The position numbers and the translations under genes were made by a program. Positions 8,224-16,121 of a stretch of DNA of 64,000 bases are shown here, one piece after another. A model generated the notes under the pieces. That model did no database searches. It saw only the letters and a program-made list of their open reading frames with translations, and was not told the origin of the DNA. This DNA is from CAUZIZ01 sp965218775 (GTDB taxonomy: Bacteria; Acidobacteriota; UBA6911; RPQK01; JAJDTT01), in assembly GCA_965218775.1 (NCBI GenBank), contig CBDCLS010000005.1, positions 868,001-932,000 of the forward strand, written 5' to 3'. Position 1 is the first letter of the stretch. Each line of letters begins with the position of its first letter.

Positions 8224-10211
8224 CGTTTGTACTCCCGTTTGCGCAGAGCGCCATCACCTCCGCCCCCAGAAGCCAAGATGGCGAGGGGCACTCTCCCTAC
8301 CGCCAGCGACGATCCCGTCCTTCCAGCGAACACGGGTCGCGCGATCAATTCGACCAGCTGGGGCAGCTTGGTGGGCGGGGCATCAGCGGCCACCACGAAC
8401 GCCAGGCTCACGGCTCGACGAACCGGACGGTAGCGGGTGTGATCGCCAATGTGTCCACTCTCCAGACCCATCGGTGTGTAATAGGCACCCTGCAAGAGTC
8501 CCTCGGTATAGGAGGCAGGAGTCGCCGAAAGCATGCTCACACCCTCTGGAAGATTCACAGCCGTGACGGCTACGTCTCCCTCAAAACCTTCTTCCAGATC
8601 ACACACCACGGTAAACGTCTTGGCTTTCCCGGGGGCCAGATTCACGTGATCCGTGATCGGTGCCAGACGGCGTCCGGTCACACCCAGGAAAACCTCCAGT
8701 CGTCCCAGGTGGGGTAGCTTCGGTCGGATTAGCACCCGGTACGCCAGATCGGGTCCGCCGCGCCGGGAGGTCAGATCACGAATCCTTAGCCGGTAGAATC
8801 CTCCCTCCTGAAAAGTGAAAACCGTCTTGCGTTCCGTAGTCTTGTTGACATCGTCGCCGTCACCACCGTATTCCATGTGGATGTTGTCGAAAACGTCCTG
8901 ACCATCGGGACCTGCCACCCGCAGCCAGGGGTTGAATTGCGGCGGCACCGACCGGGGAGTCTCCACCTCGAAGACAAGGCTCTGTCCCGGGTCTACCTGG
9001 AACCGGAAATCATCCACATCCCCAGGAGGATCGATGCTCCCTTCCAGAATCGTGTAGTTGGAGACTTCGGTGGGGCTGCCGTCGTTGGGCTCGAGTTCCG
9101 CAACTCTGGTGATGGACCGAGACCAATCGACGGAGGGTTCCGGCTCCTGTGCATCTTTGGAAACACGTTCCTGCTCGACCGCTGGATCCTTGGCAGCGGG
9201 TGGTACTCCCCGTCGGGCCAGCTCCTTGAGTCTGGTCGCCTCCAAGGACCGGGGAAAGCTCCCCGACTGGCTATAGGAGCCAGAGTCCCGCTCCACCCAA
9301 TCGGCCGGGTCCGGGTGGGCATCGCGGCCCAGGAGCGTAGCAGCATCAGGGGCTTCCGGAGAAATCCTGAGCTGGTAGACGAAGTCGGGATTCCCCTCAC
9401 CCAGAAAGGATCCCACCGAGACCAGATAAGTGCCGTCTTCTGCAAACCGGTGGGTCGGCATCGGGAACACCGCGAGTTGGCTGCCCCATCCCTGTTTCCG
9501 CAGGCGATGAACAGCCGTCATGGAGAGGGCCGGGCTTTGCCAGGGAAGCCTGAGCAGTCGCTCGGGGTCGAACCAGCTGCCGGTGCGAGTGTAGAGATTG
9601 AGCTCTGACTCGGCACTGTAGGATATGTAGATCGGGAAGGAAGAATGCAGCTGAAAATGGAATCGCTGCCCCTTGGAGGCCCGAAAAGCGTAGTAGTCCA
9701 GATCGCCGTTGGCTTCGACCTTGCCATTGATCACGATCGGCGTATCTACCTCCTGGTATTTCACCGAGCCGTTCTCTGTAGCCAGGGGCTCGCTCAACAC
9801 CTGGAAGGTAAGCGCATTGGACATACCGAGGGGTGTGATCAGCCGAAATGCATGCAGACCGACCTTGGAATCGCTGCTAATCTGGATCTGGATCCGAGCC
9901 CGATAACCTGCGCTATCAGCCTGCCGCGCCAGAGGGTCCCGCTCCACGAGCCCCTCGGCCACCTCCTCGTGCACCTCTTCTACTTGCTCGATGTCGGCTT
10001 CCAGATCGCTGCACTCGAACCAGACGGCGTACCCTCCTGCCAGGTCGTTGCCTCTGACCTCTGCCTGTACGACCGAGCCCTGACGACCACCCAGGGGAAA
10101 AACCGAGAGTATCTTGGGTTCGGAGGGGCCTTTGTCTTCATCTTTGTCTGCGGCCCAGACCGGCGCAGGAAAGAGAAGAAACACTAGAATCCAGTACTTG
10201 AATGAACTCAT
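8220..10211 (-). CDS. Secreted protein with PPC (pre-peptidase C-terminal) domains
   Basis: A 663-residue exported protein with a clear signal peptide cleaved after about residue 20 (VFLLFPAPVWA). An IPT-like segment comes first (ILSVFPLGGRQGSVVQAEVRG). Two beta-sandwich domains of the PPC type follow (around residues 165-285 and 370-480); the second has the hallmark AELEPNDG, VDDFRFQVDPGQSLVFEVE and GDGDDVN. There is no protease domain, so it is probably a substrate- or surface-binding partner. It is the first gene of a three-gene operon with the DUF1549/DUF1553 and DUF1501 proteins. PPC, DUF1553 and DUF1501 genes in this order are a recurrent arrangement in planctomycete-like genomes. Confidence 0.8.
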   Translation of the reverse strand: MSSFKYWILVFLLFPAPVWAADKDEDKGPSEPKILSVFPLGGRQGSVVQAEVRGNDLAGGYAVWFECSDLEADIEQVEEVHEEVAEGLVERDPLARQADSAGYRARIQIQISSDSKVGLHAFRLITPLGMSNALTFQVLSEPLATENGSVKYQEVDTPIVINGKVEANGDLDYYAFRASKGQRFHFQLHSSFPIYISYSAESELNLYTRTGSWFDPERLLRLPWQSPALSMTAVHRLRKQGWGSQLAVFPMPTHRFAEDGTYLVSVGSFLGEGNPDFVYQLRISPEAPDAATLLGRDAHPDPADWVERDSGSYSQSGSFPRSLEATRLKELARRGVPPAAKDPAVEQERVSKDAQEPEPSVDWSRSITRVAELEPNDGSPTEVSNYTILEGSIDPPGDVDDFRFQVDPGQSLVFEVETPRSVPPQFNPWLRVAGPDGQDVFDNIHMEYGGDGDDVNKTTERKTVFTFQEGGFYRLRIRDLTSRRGGPDLAYRVLIRPKLPHLGRLEVFLGVTGRRLAPITDHVNLAPGKAKTFTVVCDLEEGFEGDVAVTAVNLPEGVSMLSATPASYTEGLLQGAYYTPMGLESGHIGDHTRYRPVRRAVSLAFVVAADAPPTKLPQLVELIARPVFAGRTGSSLAVGRVPLAILASGGGGDGALRKREYKR

Positions 10212-10374
10212 GGCTCGACCCGGAATCGAGGCTAAAATGATAGCACAACCGGGCAGACGTCACCTGCCCTTTGGTGGAGAGGGACAGCCATTGCTGGGGA
10301 GAGTGATCTTGCCCCAACCAGCCCGGGTCGAGAAAGTACCTTCGAAGTACCTGCTCAGAACTTTCCAGAGGGAA

Positions 10375-10689
10375 TCAGGCTAGTCCTGGGAACAGTCGCG
10401 GTAGATCTTCGATCTGGCTCCAGCCCTTACCCACTTCTACGGACTCGACCCTGATTTCATCGAAAAACTCGTCCAGGGCCGCTTCCCGTTCCTGGGCCAG
10501 GGGTGGGGAGCAGTAGTCCTCCTCCTCCCACACCGCATATCCGTCCTCCCGGAGTCGGGCCCCATGCAAAGAATAGGTCAAGGACCTACCGAAAGGGCGC
10601 ATCGAAGCATAGAACCCACTCTGGAGATTCTCTAGGAGACGGGGCAAACTCTCCGTCTTTGGTTTTGCGGTCACCAGATAATACGCCAT
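10375..10689 (-). CDS. Small hypothetical protein
   Basis: A 104-residue cytoplasmic protein with no signal peptide or membrane segment and a strongly acidic C-terminal half. I do not recognise a family. The sequence looks coding: it has a balanced composition and a compact N-terminal strand (AYYLVTAKPK). A good ribosome binding site (AAAGGAGGAG on the coding strand) lies a few bases before the start at 10689. It sits between two exported-protein genes with about 110-160 bases on either side, so it is probably transcribed alone. Confidence 0.55.
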   Translation of the reverse strand: MAYYLVTAKPKTESLPRLLENLQSGFYASMRPFGRSLTYSLHGARLREDGYAVWEEEDYCSPPLAQEREAALDEFFDEIRVESVEVGKGWSQIEDLPRLFPGLA

Positions 10690-10799
10690 TTATCCACGCT
10701 CCTCCTTTCCGTCCTCCTCCTTCATCTGGCAAACACTCTATTGGTGTTTCTGTTGACCCTACAGCTGAAACCCCTACAGAAGCCAAGCGCTGAATAACA

Positions 10800-11762
10800 T
10801 CAACCGGTCACGAGATCGGCCAGCCGGCGTAACTCGGAGTCAGGTGTGTCATCGGGGACAGAGCAGCCCGGGGCCAGTATGAACTTCCTGCCCGCCGCCT
10901 TCTGAGCCGATGCCCACTGCGACTTGAGCTGATCAACGGACAACGATCGGAAATTTCCTTCGTCCAGACCACCCATCAGGACCCCCTGGTATCCCTGGCG
11001 AGTGTCGCCGAAGGACTGACCGGTTCCGTGGACGGAGTACTGGATCACGGTGGCCGGCCAGTCGGAATAGAAGCGATCCAGGTAGACTCCCTCACCGTGA
11101 AGGTGCAGTGTGTTCAAGGGGGCATCGGCAACCTCCTCCAGCACCATCTTGTCGAAGGGCTCGCTGAACTTGGCATACTCTTCCCGCGAGAGGACTCCCT
11201 CACGGGCGTTTCCGATGGCCAGAAAGATACCTGAGGCTCCCGCCCGCACGGCTCGCCGAGCATGGTGAGCTTCTGACTTCGCTATGATCTCGAGTGCATC
11301 GAGCAGCGCCTGTGGGTCCTCCTCCTTCAGCCTCGCAACCTCCTCCTCGGAGGAGAGCTTACCGGCGACATTCCAGGGATTGAAGACGGTTTCGATAAAA
11401 TGGTTCTGGCCAGCCAGACCCTCCCCGATATGCTCGAGCGCCTTGATCTGCTCGGGAAAGGGGTTCTCGGTGATCTCCAGTTGGAACCAGTCTCCCTGGG
11501 GTTTCGGATAGGGGTAATCGCTCATCACCTTGACCAGATCTGTGCCGAACTTCTTGTGAAACTCGAGGGTGGCCCGAGCGTGACGCTCCCCGGGTAGGTT
11601 CTGCAGGCCAAAGTGGTAGTAGAAGGTGAAGGGAGGGCGATCAACCTCGGCTCCCTCGAGAACCCGATCGACCCGGGCTCTCCCGGTCAGAAGGGGTTCC
11701 CTTCCGGTACATGAAATAGCGACGCCAAGACTAGCCAGAAAAAATTCTCTTCTGGAAAACAT
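10800..11762 (-). CDS. Exported uroporphyrinogen decarboxylase-like (URO-D fold) protein
   Basis: A 320-residue protein of the URO-D superfamily, a TIM-barrel family that includes uroporphyrinogen decarboxylase and cobalamin- or corrinoid-linked methyltransferases. It opens with a twin-arginine motif (SRREFFLASLG) and a possible lipobox ending at Cys18 (VAISC), so it is likely exported or a lipoprotein. Family segments include DLVKVMSDYPYP, a central AGASGIFLAIGN and the C-terminal FILAPGCSVPDDTP typical of the methyltransferase branch. Haem synthesis is not its role here, since no other haem genes are near. It is divergent from the SelA-like gene at 11950. Confidence 0.8.
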   Translation of the reverse strand: MFSRREFFLASLGVAISCTGREPLLTGRARVDRVLEGAEVDRPPFTFYYHFGLQNLPGERHARATLEFHKKFGTDLVKVMSDYPYPKPQGDWFQLEITENPFPEQIKALEHIGEGLAGQNHFIETVFNPWNVAGKLSSEEEVARLKEEDPQALLDALEIIAKSEAHHARRAVRAGASGIFLAIGNAREGVLSREEYAKFSEPFDKMVLEEVADAPLNTLHLHGEGVYLDRFYSDWPATVIQYSVHGTGQSFGDTRQGYQGVLMGGLDEGNFRSLSVDQLKSQWASAQKAAGRKFILAPGCSVPDDTPDSELRRLADLVTG

Positions 11763-11949
11763 GCTCTTCCGTCCTCCTGGAGAAATCTGTTTTCAAACGC
11801 CGAGATTATAGGAATGAGAAGGTCAAGTGCAACGCCTTGGCGCAGGGGACTTCCAACTTCATCGCTGGGAAGACTTGCAGTTTCGAGCACACTGATTCAA
11901 TCTGGGGAGAGTCTATTCTCGAAACACCGGATCTAGAGGAGAAACAAAG

Positions 11950-13128
11950 ATGCCTACCAGAAGATGGTTCTTGACCACTTTGTCCACCGTCCCGTTTCTG
12001 GGTAACCTTCGTCCCCTGGCCGGAGCGCTCAACGACAGAGACTACTTCGCGGAGCTAGGGGTCCGTCCCATAATCAACGCGGCGGGAACATCAACTGCAC
12101 TGACGGGTAACTTGATGCTGCCCGAGGCGATTCGAGCCTGGGAGTACGCTACCCGAAAATTCGTCAACCTGGACGAGCTTCATGACGCCATCGGGGAAAG
12201 GATCGCGTCCCTGGTGAGATCGGAGGCCGCTCTGGTCAGTGCCGGTGCCGCCTCCGCCCTGACACTGGGAACGGCCGCCTGTATGACCGGGAGCAACCAG
12301 GACTTCATTCGCCAGCTTCCGGACACCTGGGGGATGCCAGACGAGGTGATCATTCAGAAATCCCATCGCTTCAGCTACGACCATGCGGTGAGAAACTGCG
12401 GGGTTCGGATGATCGAGATCGAAACGGCGGAAGAGCTTGGGGAAACAGTCAGCTCACGGACCGCCATGATGCTGTTCTTGAACGTCGCAGAGCCCAAAGG
12501 CCAGATCAACGCTGCCCAGTTCGCAAAACTGGGAAAGAAGCATGCCATCCCCACTTTCATCGACTGCGCGGCCGACGTCCCACCCATAGATAATCTTTTC
12601 AAGTTCCTCAAGATGGGCTACGACCTGGTGACCTTCTCCGGAGGCAAAGCGATGCGAGGCCCCCAGAGTACGGGGCTTCTACTGGGTCGCAAGGATCTGA
12701 TTGCCGGCGCCAGACTCAACGGCCTGCCCCACGCCAACACCATCGGCCGCGGGATGAAGGTGAACAAGGAAGAAATGCTGGCCATGATGGTTGCACTGGA
12801 GTCCTATCTGAAGCGCGATCATGAAGGTGATTGGCGAGAGTGGGAGAGGCGAGTCGAGCTGATTGCCGAGCGTGTGGAGAAGCTACCCGGCGTGCATGCT
12901 ACCCGCTTTGTCCCCGAGATTGCCAACCGTTCCCCTCAACTGCACATCGGATGGGACCGTGACAAGGTCAAGGTTGATCGGGATCAGGTACTCAAGGGGC
13001 TTCGAGTAGGAAACCCACCGATCGAGGCGCGTCCCTGGGAAGAGAAGGCGCTGGAAGTCCTGGTGTGGACGCTGCAGCCCGGGGAAGCAGAAATTATAGG
13101 CGAACGAGTCGCGGAGCTGCTGAGCTGA
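11950..13128 (+). CDS. SelA-like PLP-dependent enzyme with a Tat signal
   Basis: A 392-residue fold-type I PLP enzyme of the SelA / D-glucosaminate-6-phosphate ammonia-lyase group. The N-terminus is a Tat signal (TRRWFLTTLSTVPFL), so the enzyme would be folded with its cofactor in the cytoplasm and then exported. Family landmarks are GVRPIINAAGTSTALTG, ALVSAGAASALTLGTAACM, and the PLP lysine in TFSGGKAMRGPQSTGLLLG. Members of this group act as sugar-amine or amino-acid lyases; true selenocysteine synthase is unlikely given the export signal and lack of selenium genes. An AGAGGAG (11934-11940) precedes the ATG at good spacing. The stop codon lies inside the first bases of a REP-like repeat. 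Confidence 0.82.
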   Translation: MPTRRWFLTTLSTVPFLGNLRPLAGALNDRDYFAELGVRPIINAAGTSTALTGNLMLPEAIRAWEYATRKFVNLDELHDAIGERIASLVRSEAALVSAGAASALTLGTAACMTGSNQDFIRQLPDTWGMPDEVIIQKSHRFSYDHAVRNCGVRMIEIETAEELGETVSSRTAMMLFLNVAEPKGQINAAQFAKLGKKHAIPTFIDCAADVPPIDNLFKFLKMGYDLVTFSGGKAMRGPQSTGLLLGRKDLIAGARLNGLPHANTIGRGMKVNKEEMLAMMVALESYLKRDHEGDWREWERRVELIAERVEKLPGVHATRFVPEIANRSPQLHIGWDRDKVKVDRDQVLKGLRVGNPPIEARPWEEKALEVLVWTLQPGEAEIIGERVAELLS

Positions 13129-13253
13129 AACTTCATTGGCGAACGTAGCTTTGGCCTCCAGGCCGAAGTCTTGTTTTTCCGAGCCTTTGGCTCGGAAGGC
13201 GGCCTGGAGCCCACCGCTACGCCAGACCCGAAGTTTCTTTCCCGAATGGAGCC
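13125..13253. repeat. REP-like nested-hairpin repeat (beta family, copy A)
   Basis: Starts at CTGAAACTTCATTGG and contains two nested inverted repeats. The outer stem is GGCCTCCAGGCCG with CGGCCTGGAG (13153-13208). The inner stem is TCCGAGCC (13178-13185) with GGCTCGGA (13189-13196) around a TTT loop. Near-identical copies lie at 43434-43519 and 58678-58807. Here it fills the gap between two convergent genes and may act as a bidirectional terminator. Confidence 0.8.
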
Positions 13254-13255
13254 AG

Positions 13256-14269
13256 TTACGCATCCCGCCAGTCGAAGACCACGTTCATCATGGTCTTGTC
13301 GCGGCGAAGGGCCATCTCGTAGGGTTCTGCTATCTGGGTATAGTGCAAACGGTGTGTGACCAGGCGCTTTGGCTCCAACAGCCCCTGCGCCATGAGTGAG
13401 AAAAGATGGGGACGGTGTCGCCTCTGACCGGTGTCGGGGCTCAAGGCAGGGTAAAGATCTGGATCCGTGTGGCAGACGGCGATCAAGCTGATTCCCTTGC
13501 TGTAGAAATACTCCATCGCCAGCGGGTTGAAATCGAGCTCCTCTTCACCTCGACCGGATAGGCTGACAATCGCGACGCGGCCATTCGGCCTAACGATCTG
13601 CACCGCGGTACGATAGGCCGGCCACGGGTTGGCGGTGAGAATCACCAAATCGATTCCTCGACCCTCAGTAAACCCGTCGAGTTTGCGTTCCAGCTCGGGA
13701 TCATCGCTGCGAAAAAGGCCGTGGGCGCCCATTTTTTCGGCCATTCCGAGACGCAGGTCACTGTTGCCGATGGCGGCGATGCGACCGCCATAGAGTGGTC
13801 CAACCGCGACGGCACCCAGGCCCAGCGTTCCCAGACCTACGACCGCAACGTTCTCGCCTGGGCGAAAGGTTCCCTTGTGATAGCAGTGAGCACTCAGGGA
13901 ATAGAGATTGCCAAAAACTGCATCTTCCGGATGGACGCCTTCGGGCACCTTCACCAGATCCGGAGTGACCTTGGCCACATACTCAGACTGGTGGTGCATC
14001 GAAGAAAGGACCGTGTCGCCGACCTGGAAAGCCGTCACTCCCGAGCCGACTCCCTCGACGGTGCCCAGGTTACTGTCCCCGACCCAGCGTGGATAATCAG
14101 GCGCCCCGGGCACCTGCTCCGCACCTTCGAAATTACCGCGATCTGTGCCAATCTTGAAGCCGGTGATCTGGGTGCGCACCCATACCTCATCCGGCTCCAG
14201 ATTCGAAGAATCCAGCGGTTGCTCCTCCATCCGAAGGTCCGAGGGCCCGTACAGAATCGCAATCTTCAT
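13256..14269 (-). CDS. MDR-family dehydrogenase lacking zinc ligands
   Basis: A 337-residue medium-chain dehydrogenase/reductase. The GroES-like N-terminal domain is followed by a Rossmann fold with VAVVGLGTLGLGAVAV. Both zinc sites of classical members are missing: the catalytic Cys position reads TGFKIGTDRGNF, the usual GHE reads VGDSNLG, and there is no four-cysteine loop. It is therefore probably a zinc-free reductase or a dehydrogenase of the sugar-related bchC/threonine-dehydrogenase-like branch with another mechanism. It is convergent with the SelA-like gene, with only a REP-like repeat between them. The start at 14269 is followed by a canonical MKIAILYGPSDLRMEE opening. Confidence 0.8.
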   Translation of the reverse strand: MKIAILYGPSDLRMEEQPLDSSNLEPDEVWVRTQITGFKIGTDRGNFEGAEQVPGAPDYPRWVGDSNLGTVEGVGSGVTAFQVGDTVLSSMHHQSEYVAKVTPDLVKVPEGVHPEDAVFGNLYSLSAHCYHKGTFRPGENVAVVGLGTLGLGAVAVGPLYGGRIAAIGNSDLRLGMAEKMGAHGLFRSDDPELERKLDGFTEGRGIDLVILTANPWPAYRTAVQIVRPNGRVAIVSLSGRGEEELDFNPLAMEYFYSKGISLIAVCHTDPDLYPALSPDTGQRRHRPHLFSLMAQGLLEPKRLVTHRLHYTQIAEPYEMALRRDKTMMNVVFDWRDA

Positions 14270-14441
14270 CTTCTTCTCTAGTATCCTGTCAACCTAGAAA
14301 TTGTAGGTTCTGGACCCGGCGTATAAAAGTAGGAGACAGTCAGTCTATCCTTGAAGCACACGGATGCACCTAGTGCGCAACTGCACTGGTTCGGAGATCT
14401 TCTGATTTCAGGCGATGAGTCAGGACAAACAGGTTCCCTGG

Positions 14442-14759
14442 CTATATTTCTTCGATACTGCTCAGGGTAATGAGCTTCTGGTCGCCTTGTTGCTCTACGT
14501 TCCCCGTAGCCCTGACAGACTTGGAGCCTTGACACACATGAGATCCGTGGAAGTCACTGGCAACCGAGTTCTGCACCACCTTGTAGACGGTCTCAGTGGC
14601 GCCTTCGGTCACGACAATCACGGCCTCGCAACTAGAACTCTCTCCTCGCGAGCATTTGTTGCATACGTCCTGGCCCTCTATGGTCACCTCTTCTCCCGAG
14701 AAAACGAAGGGAACCGTAAGGAATGCAACGCACACGATCGCAAACACTGATTTTTTCAT
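14442..14759 (-). CDS. Small secreted Cys-containing protein, DUF6370-like
   Basis: A 105-residue exported protein with a signal peptide of about 21 residues (SVFAIVCVAFLTVPFVFS). The mature part opens with EEVTIEGQDVCNKCSRG, a CxxC pair followed by further single cysteines. This pattern is similar to small planctomycete proteins annotated DUF6370, which I recall from memory and cannot verify here. It could be a metal-binding or disulfide-bonded surface protein. An AGGAGG just upstream of the start (around 14764-14769 on the coding strand) supports 14759. It is a single gene. Confidence 0.6.
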   Translation of the reverse strand: MKKSVFAIVCVAFLTVPFVFSGEEVTIEGQDVCNKCSRGESSSCEAVIVVTEGATETVYKVVQNSVASDFHGSHVCQGSKSVRATGNVEQQGDQKLITLSSIEEI

Positions 14760-14868
14760 GCCATCCTCCTAAATATAAGAGACACGCTATTCGGAGAGTT
14801 TAGGACAAAGCCAGCTAGAATGACAACTTTCTTGTTGGGATTTGGGACCTTCGAACCCGAAACCCCTC

Positions 14869-15942
14869 CTACTTGGCAGCCCTCAACCCACTCGTCGTAT
14901 GGTCGATGCTCCGGTGGTGAGCAGCGAGGACATCCAGCCCGAAGTCTCCCTCCCAGTCACGCCAGACCGAGTGACTGTGGTTCCCTTGATTCTGGGTGTT
15001 GTCGTATTCGATGAGGAATCCGGGGGTCTGGACACGATAGTACACACCCTTGCCAGGATCGGTACTTCCAGTCCAGGCAAAGAGGATCTTCTCTCGTGGT
15101 GCGGCATCGAAGCTCTTCATACGCTGCTCTCTGACAGCAGCGGATCCGTTGCCTGCATACTCGGCCACCAAGGATCGAAGCAGCCCAAAGCTGGTGGAAC
15201 CGAGTTCCGAGGCTGGCAGTCCCCGGGGCTCATTCTCAAGCTTGGCTCGACGATCCACAAAGGTCAGGATATCGGGATAAGCGACCTCCTGCAAAACGGC
15301 TTGATCCAGCTGCTTCGCGTTGAGCGAAGCCACCAGTTTCCGGGCGATCTCATCTTCGCCCGCCAGTACCTGCATGCCCTTGCCAGGTCCTTCCTGGACG
15401 GTATCAGGATTGGCACCGAAAAAGGCCGGACTGGCCGATACCAGCTTTCCGTTCTTGACGGTGAAGTTCAGGGACAGATGATGGCCCTCGAAGCGCCAGC
15501 CCCAGGCACCTGCCGCCGACGGCTTACCGAACATGCTGAAGTAGTAGGCCTCCCGGTCCCGATGCCCGGAGGTATCGTTCTCGAGGATGCGGAGGAGCTC
15601 CTCCAGCTTCATGACGCCCTTGGCCTTGGCGAGACCCTGGGTACTGAGTCCCGATCGGAGCAGGCCTTCCGCCAGTTTGTCCTGTTCGTCGTTCAAATAT
15701 TTATAGCTGACCCCCATGCGGGCATGGCCGTAGGCCGCTTCCACCATCGAATCGGGAAAGTAATGCCAGTGGAACCGGTGCTCGGAATCGAAGGGCGTCA
15801 CGGCAACTGCCTTCTGCATGACGGAAAGCGAATCGAAGAAACGCGTGGCTGCCCCTACCACATCGGTGTCCTCCCCGGGAGGACGGGAGGCAAACATCAG
15901 CGAGGCGGCACCCAGGAACAAGATAAGTATTCTGATTTTCAT
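14869..15942 (-). CDS. DUF3500 family exported protein
   Basis: A 357-residue protein with an N-terminal signal peptide (MKIRILILFLGAASLMFA), matching the DUF3500 family. Landmarks are FHWHYFPDS, the central KPSAAGAWGWRFEGHHLSLNF and the final FLIEYDNTQNQGNHSHSVWRD. The family is widespread in bacteria and some eukaryotes and its activity is unknown; the conserved His/Trp/Asp clusters suggest a hydrolase or metal site. It is transcribed alone on the minus strand, and the divergent gene at 16122 begins a DUF1553/DUF1501 pair. Confidence 0.85.
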   Translation of the reverse strand: MKIRILILFLGAASLMFASRPPGEDTDVVGAATRFFDSLSVMQKAVAVTPFDSEHRFHWHYFPDSMVEAAYGHARMGVSYKYLNDEQDKLAEGLLRSGLSTQGLAKAKGVMKLEELLRILENDTSGHRDREAYYFSMFGKPSAAGAWGWRFEGHHLSLNFTVKNGKLVSASPAFFGANPDTVQEGPGKGMQVLAGEDEIARKLVASLNAKQLDQAVLQEVAYPDILTFVDRRAKLENEPRGLPASELGSTSFGLLRSLVAEYAGNGSAAVREQRMKSFDAAPREKILFAWTGSTDPGKGVYYRVQTPGFLIEYDNTQNQGNHSHSVWRDWEGDFGLDVLAAHHRSIDHTTSGLRAAK

Positions 15943-16121
15943 ATGGGTTACTCCAACGGCGACCGATTATAGCGACTTTGAACGCCCTCCGCCAGCGCCT
16001 CATTGGCATCATTGGGAACCTGGGAACGAACACTTCTGTCAGTCGTCTACCCCTTGCAACTTCCCTCACCTCCTGTCTAGAATCTGGGTGAGATCCAGAA
16101 GGTTTTCAGGAGTCTCGACCG

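Noticed and set aside
14842..15972. 376-codon plus-strand frame
   Set aside because: It is antisense to the DUF3500 gene, which has a signal peptide and family motifs.
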